Positions 25,128 to 35,717 of a stretch of 49,068 nt of DNA are shown here, piece by piece (the stretch's first letter is position 1; every line of letters starts with the position of its first letter). A model generated the notes under the pieces. That model had not been told where the DNA came from. It was given only the letters and a program-made list of their open reading frames with translations, and searched no databases. A program made the position numbers and the translations under genes. The stretch lies in the NCBI GenBank assembly GCA_026986115.1, contig JALSPG010000049.1:1-49068 (forward strand). The letters are read 5' to 3'. Source of the stretch: Thermodesulfobacteriales bacterium (GTDB lineage: Bacteria > Desulfobacterota > Thermodesulfobacteria > Thermodesulfobacteriales > Thermodesulfatatoraceae).

Positions 25128-26185
25128 GCTTTTCCTCCCCCTTCAAAAAATTTCTGCATCACCTGCGCCATCTTTTCTGGCAGGATAAGGATTAATTCTG
25201 AAAAGAGTTGCCGTTGCAAAAAATAGTCATCGGTACGGTAATTTTCATAAAAATTTTGCCGGGTTATAAGGCGTAGTTGGGGCACAAACCATGGGGTATT
25301 TTCACCAAGAGGGGGTAAAAAGAGAGTAAAATTAAAGGATCCATATCCCATTTCTTCATAACCTTTAAGACATGCACTTATCCCACGTGCCAAATCAAAG
25401 ACGTCTTCTTGAGTAATTTCGGAAAGCCCTTTTGCGCCTTCGACAAGGGCTATAATTTCATTTCCTCCCAGGGGAGCAAAACTTGCTAAAAAGACCACCC
25501 TTCCAAACTGGCCAATGAAGCGTTCCCCCTCTTCTCTTTCTCTGATTGCCAGTTCTTCCCAAAAGTTTTTGCCATTTTGGGTATAATAGAGAAAGCTTTT
25601 CTCTAAGAGCCGTTTCTGTTGCGGAAAGGCCTCTTTGTTAGCTACCACCTGAAAATGAGGATGAACCAGACTTGCTCCAGCTGGTGGCAAAAAATTGGCA
25701 CAAATACATCCGAAACGCATAGCCGGGTCTTCATCAACTACGAGACGCAAAAAATCAAATCCCAAAGCCAAACCATCAGCAACAAGTTCGGGGGGAAAAT
25801 CCTTGAGTTTCCTGAAGTGGGCTTCTCCTACGGCAATAACAGCGTGCCGCGGTGCCGTAGGGAAAAGATTGGGAAACAATGTGCATTCTCCCCTTAGCAA
25901 ACGCCCCTCGACAATAAAATCTTCCGGATACCGAGGCGTTATTTCTCGTACTTTAGGAGGGCACATAAAACATTGCTCTCGGCTAGCTCGGGCTATTTTT
26001 TCTACAAGCGACCAATCATGTTTTCCGAAAAAGAGCCTTACTTTATCTTCTAAGGCCGGGTTAAAAACGGCAAAATGATCTAAAAGAGGATCAAAACGAA
26101 TCTCTACCTCCTGGCTTTCTGGAACAAAATCCTTCAAAGGATTATGAAAGGTTTTGATGTGTTTTTCTTTCCGAAACGAAATCAT
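25124..26185 (-). CDS. GalT/HIT-superfamily nucleotidyltransferase-like protein
   Basis: This 353-residue protein resembles galactose-1-phosphate uridylyltransferases. It has a CFMC pair (72, 75) and RGECTLFPNLFPTAPRHAVIAV in the first half. GASLVHPHFQV gives the HxHxQ active site (175-179), in which the second His would be the nucleophile. True GalT has HPHGQ, so the substrate may differ; an ADP-glucose phosphorylase-like role is also possible. An upstream extension is open to 26287. I chose ATG 26185 because AGGAGGG sits six bases before it. It lies in the pyrG operon, 86 bases after rsmG. Confidence 0.8.
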   Translation of the reverse strand: MISFRKEKHIKTFHNPLKDFVPESQEVEIRFDPLLDHFAVFNPALEDKVRLFFGKHDWSLVEKIARASREQCFMCPPKVREITPRYPEDFIVEGRLLRGECTLFPNLFPTAPRHAVIAVGEAHFRKLKDFPPELVADGLALGFDFLRLVVDEDPAMRFGCICANFLPPAGASLVHPHFQVVANKEAFPQQKRLLEKSFLYYTQNGKNFWEELAIREREEGERFIGQFGRVVFLASFAPLGGNEIIALVEGAKGLSEITQEDVFDLARGISACLKGYEEMGYGSFNFTLFLPPLGENTPWFVPQLRLITRQNFYENYRTDDYFLQRQLFSELILILPEKMAQVMQKFFEGGGKA

Positions 26186-26271
26186 TTTGGCCCTCCTTTG
26201 ATGACAACTCCAATCAAAAATATGGGGCCCCCGAGCTCGATTAGCAACCAAAAACAACCCGAAAAAGATGT

Positions 26272-28580
<2,309 letters not shown>

Positions 28581-29048
28581 TTATTTTTGCTTTCCGTATT
28601 GAGAGCCATTCCCATTTTTGGGGAAATGAGAACGGATCTTTTTCGATTGCGGCCAGGAATTTTTTTTGAGACGGGCCTCTGCTAATATTCGCCCATCTAA
28701 AAGCTTGATTTCTACTTTGAGCAATTCTTCAAAAGAGACATCTTGCGGAAGAGTAGAAAGAAAAGTGGCTCCCTTAAAACGGCCTAATTCCCGTGCCACC
28801 CCTTCTTTATCTTCCACAAGTATAAGGGCCTCTTCTGGAACTTTTCCGTTCAATTTTACAAGAAGATACTCTGACCCATCTGCCCGCTTTTTAAAGATGA
28901 CTTTACCCTGCAAATCGCCCTTAACCATAAAAACCAAAGGTTCTTCGGCTAGAAGAATAGTCCCTGACCGTTGGGCACGGAGGGCAAAGAGGTAAAAAAT
29001 AACCACAATGAAAAGGACATAAATTAGAGTACGCGAAAAACCTCTCAC
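28581..29048 (-). CDS. Hypothetical membrane-anchored protein, 155 aa
   Basis: I do not recognise this protein. Residues about 7-24 (TLIYVLFIVVIFYLFALR) form a single membrane span or signal anchor. The following region, with KGDLQGKVIFKKRADGSEYLLVKLNGKVPEEALILV and a similar later strand-rich block, looks like a small beta-sandwich outside the cytoplasm. The tail is basic and Asn/Gln-rich. It is the first gene of the operon, 18 bases before pyrG, and lies just after the leader terminator. Confidence 0.65.
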   Translation of the reverse strand: MRGFSRTLIYVLFIVVIFYLFALRAQRSGTILLAEEPLVFMVKGDLQGKVIFKKRADGSEYLLVKLNGKVPEEALILVEDKEGVARELGRFKGATFLSTLPQDVSFEELLKVEIKLLDGRILAEARLKKNSWPQSKKIRSHFPKNGNGSQYGKQK

Positions 29049-29087
29049 GTCCTCACACTATATTATTCTCTCCCCGGCCTTCAAGTT

Positions 29088-29117
29088 AAAAGAAAAAAAC
29101 CCCGCCCAAGGCGGGGT
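29088..29117 (-). terminator. Intrinsic terminator in the leader of the pyrG operon
   Basis: Read on the minus strand, an 8-bp stem (ACCCCGCC / GGCGGGGT, plus-strand 29099-29106 and 29110-29117) with a 3-base loop runs straight into TTTTTTTCTTTT. The plus-strand side has no T-tract, so it works only on the minus strand. It lies upstream of the first gene of the operon, not after a gene, which suggests a leader attenuator or the end of a small RNA. The remaining leader, 29118-29377, holds two TGTCGAA repeats and no gene I can see. Confidence 0.75.
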
Positions 29118-29266
29118 CAAACCTTAGAGGGAGGGGGATTTTAGGCAAAGCTAAAAGTAGGAAATACAAAAAACATGCCAGTTTTAAAATTAATTTGCTT
29201 CGAAGCTTTTGCATATATTTATTTGTTGCTTTGCTATTTTTCGGAACGAAAATTGGGAACGAATCC

Positions 29267-29293
29267 ATTATCAAAGAAAAACAAAAATGTCGA
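29267..29293 (-). promoter_or_regulatory. Candidate promoter for the pyrG operon
   Basis: On the minus strand, TCGACA (29293-29288) and GATAAT (29272-29267) each match five of six consensus bases, with a short 15-base spacer. Transcription would start near 29260 and give a leader of about 210 bases containing the terminator. The -35 overlaps one of the TGTCGAA repeats. This is a tentative match by eye. Confidence 0.3.
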
Positions 29294-29377
29294 ATTTTTG
29301 ACACACATTGTCGAAGTAAAGTTGAGACCATTTGAGGTCGAAAGAGTAGACAGGTGTCAAATATTCGGAGGGTGGCT

Positions 29378-30880
29378 TTGCTTGCCAAGGTATTTTCTGC
29401 AGCCATTTTGGGAGTTGAGGCCTATTTGGTTGAAGTGGAGGTAGATATTTCCCAAGGGCTACCGGGATTTACCATTGTAGGTTTACCGCAAGGGGCGCTT
29501 AAAGAAAGTAAAGAAAGGTTACGGGCTGCTATTCGAAATGCGGGTTTCCCTTTTCCACTCCAAAAGATAACAGCAAACTTAGCCCCAGCAGATCTCAAAA
29601 AAGAGGGGAGTGCTTTTGATCTCCCTTTGGCTGCGGCTTTGCTGTCTGCCAGTGGTCTCCTGAATCAGGAAAAAATTCAACCGTATCTTTTTTATGGTGA
29701 ACTCTCCTTGGATGGAAAACTTAAACCCGTCTCAGGAGTCCTACCTGTAGCCCTCCTAGCCCAAAAGAAAGGGCTTATTCTCGTGTGTCCAGAGGACAAT
29801 CTTTCAGAAGCATCTTTAGTAAAAGGTCTTAAAGTCTTGGCTGTTTCGCATCTCAAAGAAGTGGTTTCCAACCTAGGGCAAGAAAAAGAAACCTCTCTTC
29901 CTCAAGCCATAGAGAAAGAAGAAGCGGTACCAGACCTTGCCGAGGTGATTGGCCAGGAACATGCAAAACGAGCCTTAGAGATTGCAGCTGCAGGGGGACA
30001 CAATCTTCTTTTTATCGGCCCTCCTGGAGCAGGAAAGACCATGCTTGCGCGGAGGCTTCCAGGAATTCTTCCTCCTCTTTCTTATGAAGAAGCCTTGGAG
30101 ACAAGCCGGATTTATAGCGTCTTAGGGCTTTTAGAGCCGAAAAGGCCTCTTATTAGGGTAAGACCCTTCCGAGCCCCTCATCATACCATTTCTGATGCTG
30201 GACTCATTGGAGGAGGGAATCCTCCTAAACCTGGTGAAATCTCCCTAGCACATCATGGCGTCCTGTTCTTGGATGAACTTCCAGAATTTCGGCGTAACGC
30301 CTTAGAAGCTTTACGAGAGCCCCTTGAAGCCGGAGAAATCACTCTCTCCCGGGCCCAAATGAGCATTACTTATCCAGCTCGTTTTATTCTTTTGGCCTCC
30401 ATGAATCCTTGCCGCTGCGGCTATTACGGAGATCGCCAAAGGCCTTGTCAATGTAGCCCGCAAGAGGTACGGCGCTATCGCCAAAAACTCTCTGGCCCTC
30501 TCTTAGATCGCATTGATCTCCAAGTGGAAGTCCCGGCAGTGGATTATAAAGACCTCGTCCGCCAAATCCCACAAGAAAACTCACTCCAAGTAAAAGAAAG
30601 AGTTTTAAAGGCCCGAGAGCGTCAGAAAAAACGCCTTGGAAGAGACGGCACCAATTCTTCTCTCAGCCCAATGGAAATCGAGAAATTTTGCCAACTAGGC
30701 CCTAAAGAAAAAGGCCTCCTTGAGCGGGCTGCCCGCAAGCTCAACCTTTCTGCTCGTTCTTATCACCGTATTTTAAAAATTGCACGCACCATTGCTGATC
30801 TTGCAGAAGAAGAAAACATCAAAGCGGCACACCTTCTTGAAGCCTTACAATATCGTGCCCTTGATCTTTTTTCCTGGTAA
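29378..30880 (+). CDS. comM: YifB/ComM family Mg-chelatase-like AAA ATPase
   Basis: This 500-residue protein has the ComM layout: an N-terminal Lon-protease-like domain (MLAKVFSAAILGVEAYLV, GLPGFTIVGLP), then an AAA+ ATPase with Walker A GPPGAGKTM (about 214-222), LFLDELPEF, and ASMNPCRCGYYG with zinc-type cysteines. The C-terminal lid has LNLSARSYHRILKIARTIADL. In naturally transformable bacteria ComM is a hexameric helicase that aids branch migration of incoming DNA; elsewhere its role is unclear. TTG 29378 is chosen because GGAGG lies six bases upstream and the protein then starts like its relatives; GTG 29354 is the alternative. Confidence 0.93.
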   Translation: MLAKVFSAAILGVEAYLVEVEVDISQGLPGFTIVGLPQGALKESKERLRAAIRNAGFPFPLQKITANLAPADLKKEGSAFDLPLAAALLSASGLLNQEKIQPYLFYGELSLDGKLKPVSGVLPVALLAQKKGLILVCPEDNLSEASLVKGLKVLAVSHLKEVVSNLGQEKETSLPQAIEKEEAVPDLAEVIGQEHAKRALEIAAAGGHNLLFIGPPGAGKTMLARRLPGILPPLSYEEALETSRIYSVLGLLEPKRPLIRVRPFRAPHHTISDAGLIGGGNPPKPGEISLAHHGVLFLDELPEFRRNALEALREPLEAGEITLSRAQMSITYPARFILLASMNPCRCGYYGDRQRPCQCSPQEVRRYRQKLSGPLLDRIDLQVEVPAVDYKDLVRQIPQENSLQVKERVLKARERQKKRLGRDGTNSSLSPMEIEKFCQLGPKEKGLLERAARKLNLSARSYHRILKIARTIADLAEEENIKAAHLLEALQYRALDLFSW

Positions 30881-30910
30881 TTCTCTTTTTAAAAGACTAA
30901 GATTTGAATT

Positions 30911-31819
30911 ATGGATCTTACGGTAAAAATTGGCCCCTTAAGGGCTCCTAACCCCATTTTCCTGGCTTCGGGGACTTGGGGTTTTGGAGAACAACTTCGA
31001 AAACACCTTGATCTTTCACTTTTGGGAGGAGTTTTTACCAAAGGGCTTTCCCTAAAGCCCCGACAGGGGAATCCTCCTCCGCGTCTGGCAGAGACCCCTT
31101 GCGGGCTTATAAACGCTATCGGGCTCGAAAACCCCGGCGTAGAAGCCTTTTGCAAATATATATGGCCGTGGCTCTCCTCTTTGCAGCCTAACATCTTAGT
31201 CAATATTTTCGGAGAAAGTGTCTCTGAATTTCTGGAAATAATTAGCAGGTTAGCCACTTTGCCCTTTGCCGGCCTAGAACTCAATATTTCCTGCCCGAAC
31301 GTAGAAAAAGGAGGGCTTTCTTTTGCCCATGATCCCGGAGCGGTGAAAGAACTTGTCCGTGAAGTGCGAAAAATTTACAAAGGGTTCTTAGTAGTAAAGC
31401 TTTCTCCTGTAGGGCCTATCTTTGAAGTGGCCCATGCCGCCCTTTCTGAAGGAGCAGACGCCCTTACCGTAGCCAATACTTACCCCGCTATGGCAATAGA
31501 TGTTTGGCGGCGAAAATCTGCTCTTTCTCGGACCTTTGGAGGACTCTCAGGCCCGGCTATTAAACCCCTAACCCTCAAACTCGTTTTTGATCTCTGGCAA
31601 CGCTTTAAAACCCCTATCTTTGGCTGCGGGGGTATTACGAGTGGGAAAGACGTTCTCGAATATATTCTCTGTGGAGCAAGCGCCGTGCAGGTAGGGACCG
31701 CCAATCTCCTTGACCCTCAAAGTGCTACCCGCATTTTACAGGAACTCAAGGAGCTTCTTCTTTCTTTAGGGGAAGAAAATATATCTGCCCTTAAAGGAGA
31801 GCTTAAACTTGACGCTTAA
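30911..31819 (+). CDS. pyrD: Dihydroorotate dehydrogenase, class 1B catalytic subunit
   Basis: PyrD oxidises dihydroorotate to orotate in pyrimidine synthesis. The 302-residue FMN barrel has NPIFLASGTWGFGEQ, INAIGLENPG, ELNISCPNVEKGG with catalytic Cys128, VVKLSP, NTYPAMAID, GGLSGPAIKPL and FGCGGITSG. The class 1B form needs PyrK, present at 23316-24077 on the other strand. It follows comM after a 30-base gap and overlaps the downstream gene by 11 bases. Confidence 0.96.
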   Translation: MDLTVKIGPLRAPNPIFLASGTWGFGEQLRKHLDLSLLGGVFTKGLSLKPRQGNPPPRLAETPCGLINAIGLENPGVEAFCKYIWPWLSSLQPNILVNIFGESVSEFLEIISRLATLPFAGLELNISCPNVEKGGLSFAHDPGAVKELVREVRKIYKGFLVVKLSPVGPIFEVAHAALSEGADALTVANTYPAMAIDVWRRKSALSRTFGGLSGPAIKPLTLKLVFDLWQRFKTPIFGCGGITSGKDVLEYILCGASAVQVGTANLLDPQSATRILQELKELLLSLGEENISALKGELKLDA

Positions 31820-32666
31820 AAGACCTCAGACTACAACTCAAAATATGCGCTTTAGGAAGGGGCTTTTCCTGCTCATATTAGGGACCTTAATATTTTCGGG
31901 TTGTGTGGCCCAACAACAAGATATTGAGGCCCTTCGGGCCCAAATTTACCAAGTTAACACCCGTCTTGATGCCTTTGATAAACGTTTGACAGCCCTTGAG
32001 ACTGAAGTGGCCCGCCTTAATGATGATTGGCAACGGTTTGAAAAAAGCCGAAAACAGATGGATCAACTAAGTGAAAGGCAGGTAGAATTACTCTCTGAAC
32101 TTGAGAAGCTTCAAGCAGAACAAATGCGTCTTACCGGACAGCTGGAGCAGCTTCTCTACCAACAAGGACAGGATCGTGAAGCCTTCCAAGCATTTCAAAA
32201 ACAGGTGCTCGCCCGTCTTGACCAAGTGGAAAGGGCCCTTTCTCCCAAAAAAACCAAAAAGGCTAGCCCTCAAAAGAAAAAGCCACTTGACGAAGAAACT
32301 CTCTACAAGAAGGCCCTGAGCCTTTACCGCCAAAAGAAATATGAAGAGGCTCAGGCCCTTTTTAGAGAATACCTCCAAAAGTACCCGCGCGGGAAACGAG
32401 CAGCCAACGCCACCTTTTGGATAGGAGAATGTCTTTACCAGCGCAAACTCTATGAGGACGCTATTTTGCAATATCAAAAAGTAATTGATGAATTCCCCCG
32501 CAGTGGCAAAGTGCCTGCCGCCTTGCTTAAGCAAGGGCTGGCCTTTTTGCGGTTGGGAGATACTGAAGCTGCTACCATAGTATTCAAAAAACTGGTAAGA
32601 TTATATCCCCGAACAGAACAGGCCCGTATTGCCAGAAAATATCTTGCAAAGCTTAAAAGATCTTGA
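31809..32666 (+). CDS. CpoB/YbgF-like TPR lipoprotein
   Basis: This 285-residue protein has a signal peptide ending in a lipobox-like FSGC (Cys32), then a coiled coil rich in Gln/Leu/Glu (about 35-140). After a Lys/Pro linker comes a C-terminal TPR domain (ALSLYRQKKYEEAQALFREYL, AANATFWIGECLYQRKLYEDA, AALLKQGLAFLRLGDTEAA). This order matches CpoB/YbgF, which acts with Tol-Pal and septal peptidoglycan synthesis. No tol or pal gene is nearby. TTG 31809 has AAAGGAG at good spacing and overlaps pyrD; ATG 31845, without a clear ribosome-binding site, would give a more ordinary signal peptide. Confidence 0.82.
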   Translation: MTLKRPQTTTQNMRFRKGLFLLILGTLIFSGCVAQQQDIEALRAQIYQVNTRLDAFDKRLTALETEVARLNDDWQRFEKSRKQMDQLSERQVELLSELEKLQAEQMRLTGQLEQLLYQQGQDREAFQAFQKQVLARLDQVERALSPKKTKKASPQKKKPLDEETLYKKALSLYRQKKYEEAQALFREYLQKYPRGKRAANATFWIGECLYQRKLYEDAILQYQKVIDEFPRSGKVPAALLKQGLAFLRLGDTEAATIVFKKLVRLYPRTEQARIARKYLAKLKRS

Positions 32667-33765
32667 AAAATTAACTTTTTGCTGGCTCCTAGCCTTTCTT
32701 CTCCTGGGAATAGAGCCTACATGGGCAAAATTAAGGGCCGGTGTGATTCTTCCCCTCTCGGGGAAAGAAACTGTTAAGGGCCAAGCTTTGAAAGGCTGGC
32801 TTGAAGAGCTGAGGCTTCGTTTTTTCCCCTCTATAAGCCTTATTTTCTACGATTCAAAAGGGAAATGTCGCACTATGCGGAAAATTGTCGAAGAAGCTTA
32901 TTGGGATGGAGTCAAGGTCCTTATAGGGCCTTTTGACCCCTCTTGTGCCCCTGAACTTTTGAAAGAAACCCGTCTTTTTTCTATGCCAATCATCGTAACT
33001 TCAGGTGAATTTTATCCGGTAAAAGAGATTGGAAGACCCTTTGGTCCCTATTTTCGTACCGGTATCTCTTCGAGAGCCGCTGTCAAAGTCCTCTACCGGT
33101 GCCTAAAAAAGAAGGGGCTTAAAAACATAGGTCTTCTTCTCACCAAAGATAGATTTGGAAAGGAGGGAGAAAAATGGCTTCTGGCCTATGCGGTTGAATA
33201 CGGCCTTCGCATTCAGGATAAACGCTACTTTGGAGTTCACGATACCGATGTTTCCTATCATTTAGAAGCACTTCTAGGATGCGAAGCTGTAATATGTTGG
33301 GCTCCTCCCAAAGCGGCAGCTAAAGTGGCAGAAAATTTAGCAACTTACAATTTCGGTTTGCCGGTTTTTTTTCCCCATTTTGTGGCCCGCGAAAATTTTC
33401 TGCTAAAAAATGCCGGCCTTTACGGCTTACCCTTTGTAGGGGCTTCTTTTTTGGCCGAAAAAGGGCTTTATCCTCAAAAAATTCGCAGATTTTTTGAAAG
33501 ATGGCGTAAAAAGGCTGGAACCTTGCGAGATCCTATCTTTGCCGCCTATACCGATGCCCTTCTTTTTTTACAAAAAGGTCTGTGGCATAACAGGCGCAAT
33601 TGGGTTCGTGGCCTCGAAAAAGCAGGCCTTGTCAAAGGTTTGACAGGACTTTACTTTCTATCTACAGATGACCATTACGGACTAATTCCCGGAAGTGTCG
33701 GCGTTTTTCGATACGAAGGGACGGAATTTAGGCCTTTATGTAAGCCCGTAAACAAGATTTTTTAA
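32629..33765 (+). CDS. Periplasmic binding-protein-fold protein (LpoA/Leu-Ile-Val-binding-like)
   Basis: This protein of about 378 residues has a hydrophobic N-terminal signal (FCWLLAFLLLGIEPTWA) and then a type I periplasmic-binding fold: AGVILPLSGKETVKGQALKGW, KVLIGPFDPSCAPEL, PIIVTSGEFYP and YRCLKKKGLKNIGLLLTKDRFGKEGEKW. It may bind an amino acid, or act like the LpoA penicillin-binding-protein activator. No ABC transporter genes adjoin, which favours a non-transport role. The start is uncertain: TTG 32629 and TTG 32644 are both within the preceding gene, and no good ribosome-binding site is seen. Confidence 0.78.
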   Translation: MPENILQSLKDLEKLTFCWLLAFLLLGIEPTWAKLRAGVILPLSGKETVKGQALKGWLEELRLRFFPSISLIFYDSKGKCRTMRKIVEEAYWDGVKVLIGPFDPSCAPELLKETRLFSMPIIVTSGEFYPVKEIGRPFGPYFRTGISSRAAVKVLYRCLKKKGLKNIGLLLTKDRFGKEGEKWLLAYAVEYGLRIQDKRYFGVHDTDVSYHLEALLGCEAVICWAPPKAAAKVAENLATYNFGLPVFFPHFVARENFLLKNAGLYGLPFVGASFLAEKGLYPQKIRRFFERWRKKAGTLRDPIFAAYTDALLFLQKGLWHNRRNWVRGLEKAGLVKGLTGLYFLSTDDHYGLIPGSVGVFRYEGTEFRPLCKPVNKIF

Positions 33766-33776
33766 TGGAGGAGGAA

Positions 33777-34178
33777 ATGGCTGTTATTCGCATCCTTTGG
33801 AGTGAGGGCCTTAGTAAATTTCAACATCAGATGCAAGCCTATTTGGGCGAACTTTTTTACTATCAGCTCCGTTGCCTCCCTGTTCAAGAAACCTGGATTC
33901 CCCAGGTAGACATCTTTGAGATCCCGCAAGCCTTAATGGTAATAATAACTTGTCCCGGAGCGCAAAGGGAACGCTTTGATATTCGGCTCGACGGCCATTT
34001 CCTCTACGTTAAAGGATATCGAGCCTTGCCGGTTAAAGGACGCGTCTATCAGCTCGAAGGAGAATACGGCCCTTTTGAGCGTCTTATCAGGCTTCCTTTT
34101 CCCGTAACCTCAGAGGGAGCGGAGGCAATATTTGAAGAAGGACTTTTAAAAATTTTGCTTCCCAAGCGAAGCCATTAA
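33777..34178 (+). CDS. Hsp20/alpha-crystallin small heat shock protein
   Basis: This 133-residue protein has an alpha-crystallin domain beginning at PQVDIFEIPQALMVIITCPGA, with a YVKGYR strand, GEYGPFERLIRLPFPV and the closing EAIFEEGLLKILLPK. Members hold unfolding proteins in a refoldable state. The conserved C-terminal IxI tail is not obvious; the protein ends shortly after KILLPKRSH. ATG 33777 follows GGAGGAGG; an ATG at 33765 is in frame but too close to the ribosome-binding site. It follows the binding-protein gene directly. Confidence 0.87.
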   Translation: MAVIRILWSEGLSKFQHQMQAYLGELFYYQLRCLPVQETWIPQVDIFEIPQALMVIITCPGAQRERFDIRLDGHFLYVKGYRALPVKGRVYQLEGEYGPFERLIRLPFPVTSEGAEAIFEEGLLKILLPKRSH

Positions 34179-34186
34179 AAACCACA

Positions 34187-35173
34187 TTAAAAACCACAAG
34201 CATTCAATATTTCTTGCGGGCTTATCTCTTCCATACAGGATCGACGAGAACACACCTTTTGAAAACAAGGACTACACGGGAGTCTTTTAAAAATTACCTG
34301 GTGTTGTTCTCCGAAAGGTCCTGTGCGCCAAGGAGCAGTAGGACCAAAAAGAGCAATCACCGTTTTCCCTAACGCCGCTGCAAGATGCATGGGACCAGTA
34401 TCGACTGATACAATAAGGCTTGCACCTTGTAAAAGACTTGCTAGCTCTAAAAGCCGGATCTTTCCACAAAGAGATCGTCCGGGCGCTTCAGAAAGGATCT
34501 TTTGAACATAGGGAGCGTCTTTTTCAGAACCTACAATTATCGGGGCTAAACCCTCTTTTGCAAATCTGTACGCCAAAGTTCGCCAGCCTGAGATTGTCCA
34601 GAGCTTGGAAGGCCACCGAGCTACCGGAATAAATACAGCAAACCGCTCCGGAAGGCCAAATTTACTTTTCAATTTTGCCAAAGAAGGCACTGGTGGAAGA
34701 GGAAAAGTTACTTTTTGGGGTTCAATCCCGAAGATTTTGAGGACCAAAAGATAGCGTTTTACAGCGTGCATATCGGGATCATAGGGCGGAAGCTTGAAAT
34801 TGTAAAAAAGAGGACTCCCTTCACGGTGGTTAGCAAAACCGATCTTAACCTTACCGCGTGCAAGACCCACTAGCAGACCACTTTTGAGAAGCCCTTGAAG
34901 GTCAAGCACTACATCATATGGCTTCTGACGCAAAAATCTTAAAAAACGCCGCGTCTCAAATAGAGAACCCCTTCGAAGTTCTTCCAAAATTCGGGTTCGA
35001 GGAAAGATTAAAAGGCGCTCAAGAAAAGGGTGATTCTCTAGGATTTCGGCAGCGGGTTCTTCTACCGCCCAATCAATCTCTGCCTCGGGAAAAGAAGTTT
35101 TAAGGGCTGAAAGCACTGGCAAAGAATGGATAACGTCTCCTAAAGAGGAAAGCTTAACAAGAAGTATTTTCAT
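34187..35173 (-). CDS. Lipopolysaccharide heptosyltransferase (WaaC-like)
   Basis: This is a 328-residue GT9 glycosyltransferase that adds heptose to the LPS inner core. It has KILLVKLSSLGDVIHSLPVL at the N-terminus, YDVVLDLQGLLKSGLL, and the donor-site SVDTGPMHLAAALGKTVIALFGPT. The AVEEPAAEIL segment resembles WaaC more than WaaF. A C-terminal cysteine cluster (CSPCFQKVCSRRSC) is shared with heptosyltransferase family members. It overlaps gmhB by 20 bases and ends a three-gene heptose unit. Confidence 0.9.
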   Translation of the reverse strand: MKILLVKLSSLGDVIHSLPVLSALKTSFPEAEIDWAVEEPAAEILENHPFLERLLIFPRTRILEELRRGSLFETRRFLRFLRQKPYDVVLDLQGLLKSGLLVGLARGKVKIGFANHREGSPLFYNFKLPPYDPDMHAVKRYLLVLKIFGIEPQKVTFPLPPVPSLAKLKSKFGLPERFAVFIPVARWPSKLWTISGWRTLAYRFAKEGLAPIIVGSEKDAPYVQKILSEAPGRSLCGKIRLLELASLLQGASLIVSVDTGPMHLAAALGKTVIALFGPTAPWRTGPFGEQHQVIFKRLPCSPCFQKVCSRRSCMEEISPQEILNACGF

Positions 35174-35717
35174 AGGATAGAATTTTGAGGGCGGCTTCCA
35201 GGAGATCTTCCGCTACTAAATCCGGCTCAAGACCGATTTTGGGAAGATAATAAGTTAATTCTCCCCGCCCATAACCGGTAAGTACCAAGACCCCTTTAGC
35301 ACCTATTTCGCGGGCCAAGAGAAGATCGGTAAAACGATCACCAATTACAAAGGCCCGGGAAAGATCCAGTCCAAGGTCTTTAACAGCTCTTTCAACCATG
35401 CCTGGTTTGGGCTTCCGGCAGCGACAGCCATCGTTAGGATGATGTGGACAGTAGTAAATGGCATCGAGTTTAGCCCCAAAACGAGAAAGTTCTTCTTGAA
35501 GGCGCTGGTGTATTTCTTCTACCAAGGAAGCCGGAAAAAAGCCCCGCGCCACACCACTTTGGTTGGTCACAAGTACCGTTGCAAATCCGGCTTCTTTAAG
35601 GATTCTTAAAGCCTCACCTACACGAGGCAAGAGTTTAAAACGGCTTATGTGGTTCAAATATCCCACTTCTTCATTGATAGTACCATCACGATCTAAAAAG
35701 ACAACGGGGCGTTTCAT
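35154..35717 (-). CDS. gmhB: D-glycero-beta-D-manno-heptose-1,7-bisphosphate 7-phosphatase
   Basis: GmhB removes the 7-phosphate from heptose bisphosphate on the way to ADP-heptose. The 187-residue HAD phosphatase has motif I FLDRDGTINEEVGY (Asp9, Asp11), VTNQSGVARG, the zinc-binding CPHHPNDGCRCRKPKPGM and FVIGDRFTDLLLA. The start at 35717 overlaps the upstream heptosyltransferase stop as ATGA. It sits between two heptosyltransferase genes, which fits the pathway. A histidinol-phosphatase role is the usual alternative for this fold, but the zinc loop and context favour GmhB. Confidence 0.93.
   Translation of the reverse strand: MKRPVVFLDRDGTINEEVGYLNHISRFKLLPRVGEALRILKEAGFATVLVTNQSGVARGFFPASLVEEIHQRLQEELSRFGAKLDAIYYCPHHPNDGCRCRKPKPGMVERAVKDLGLDLSRAFVIGDRFTDLLLAREIGAKGVLVLTGYGRGELTYYLPKIGLEPDLVAEDLLEAALKILSYENTSC

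Noticed and set aside
29118-29353. 6S RNA or another known non-coding RNA in the comM/pyrG gap
   Set aside because: No long rod-like pairing or recognisable conserved core was seen; only the terminator and short repeats can be supported.
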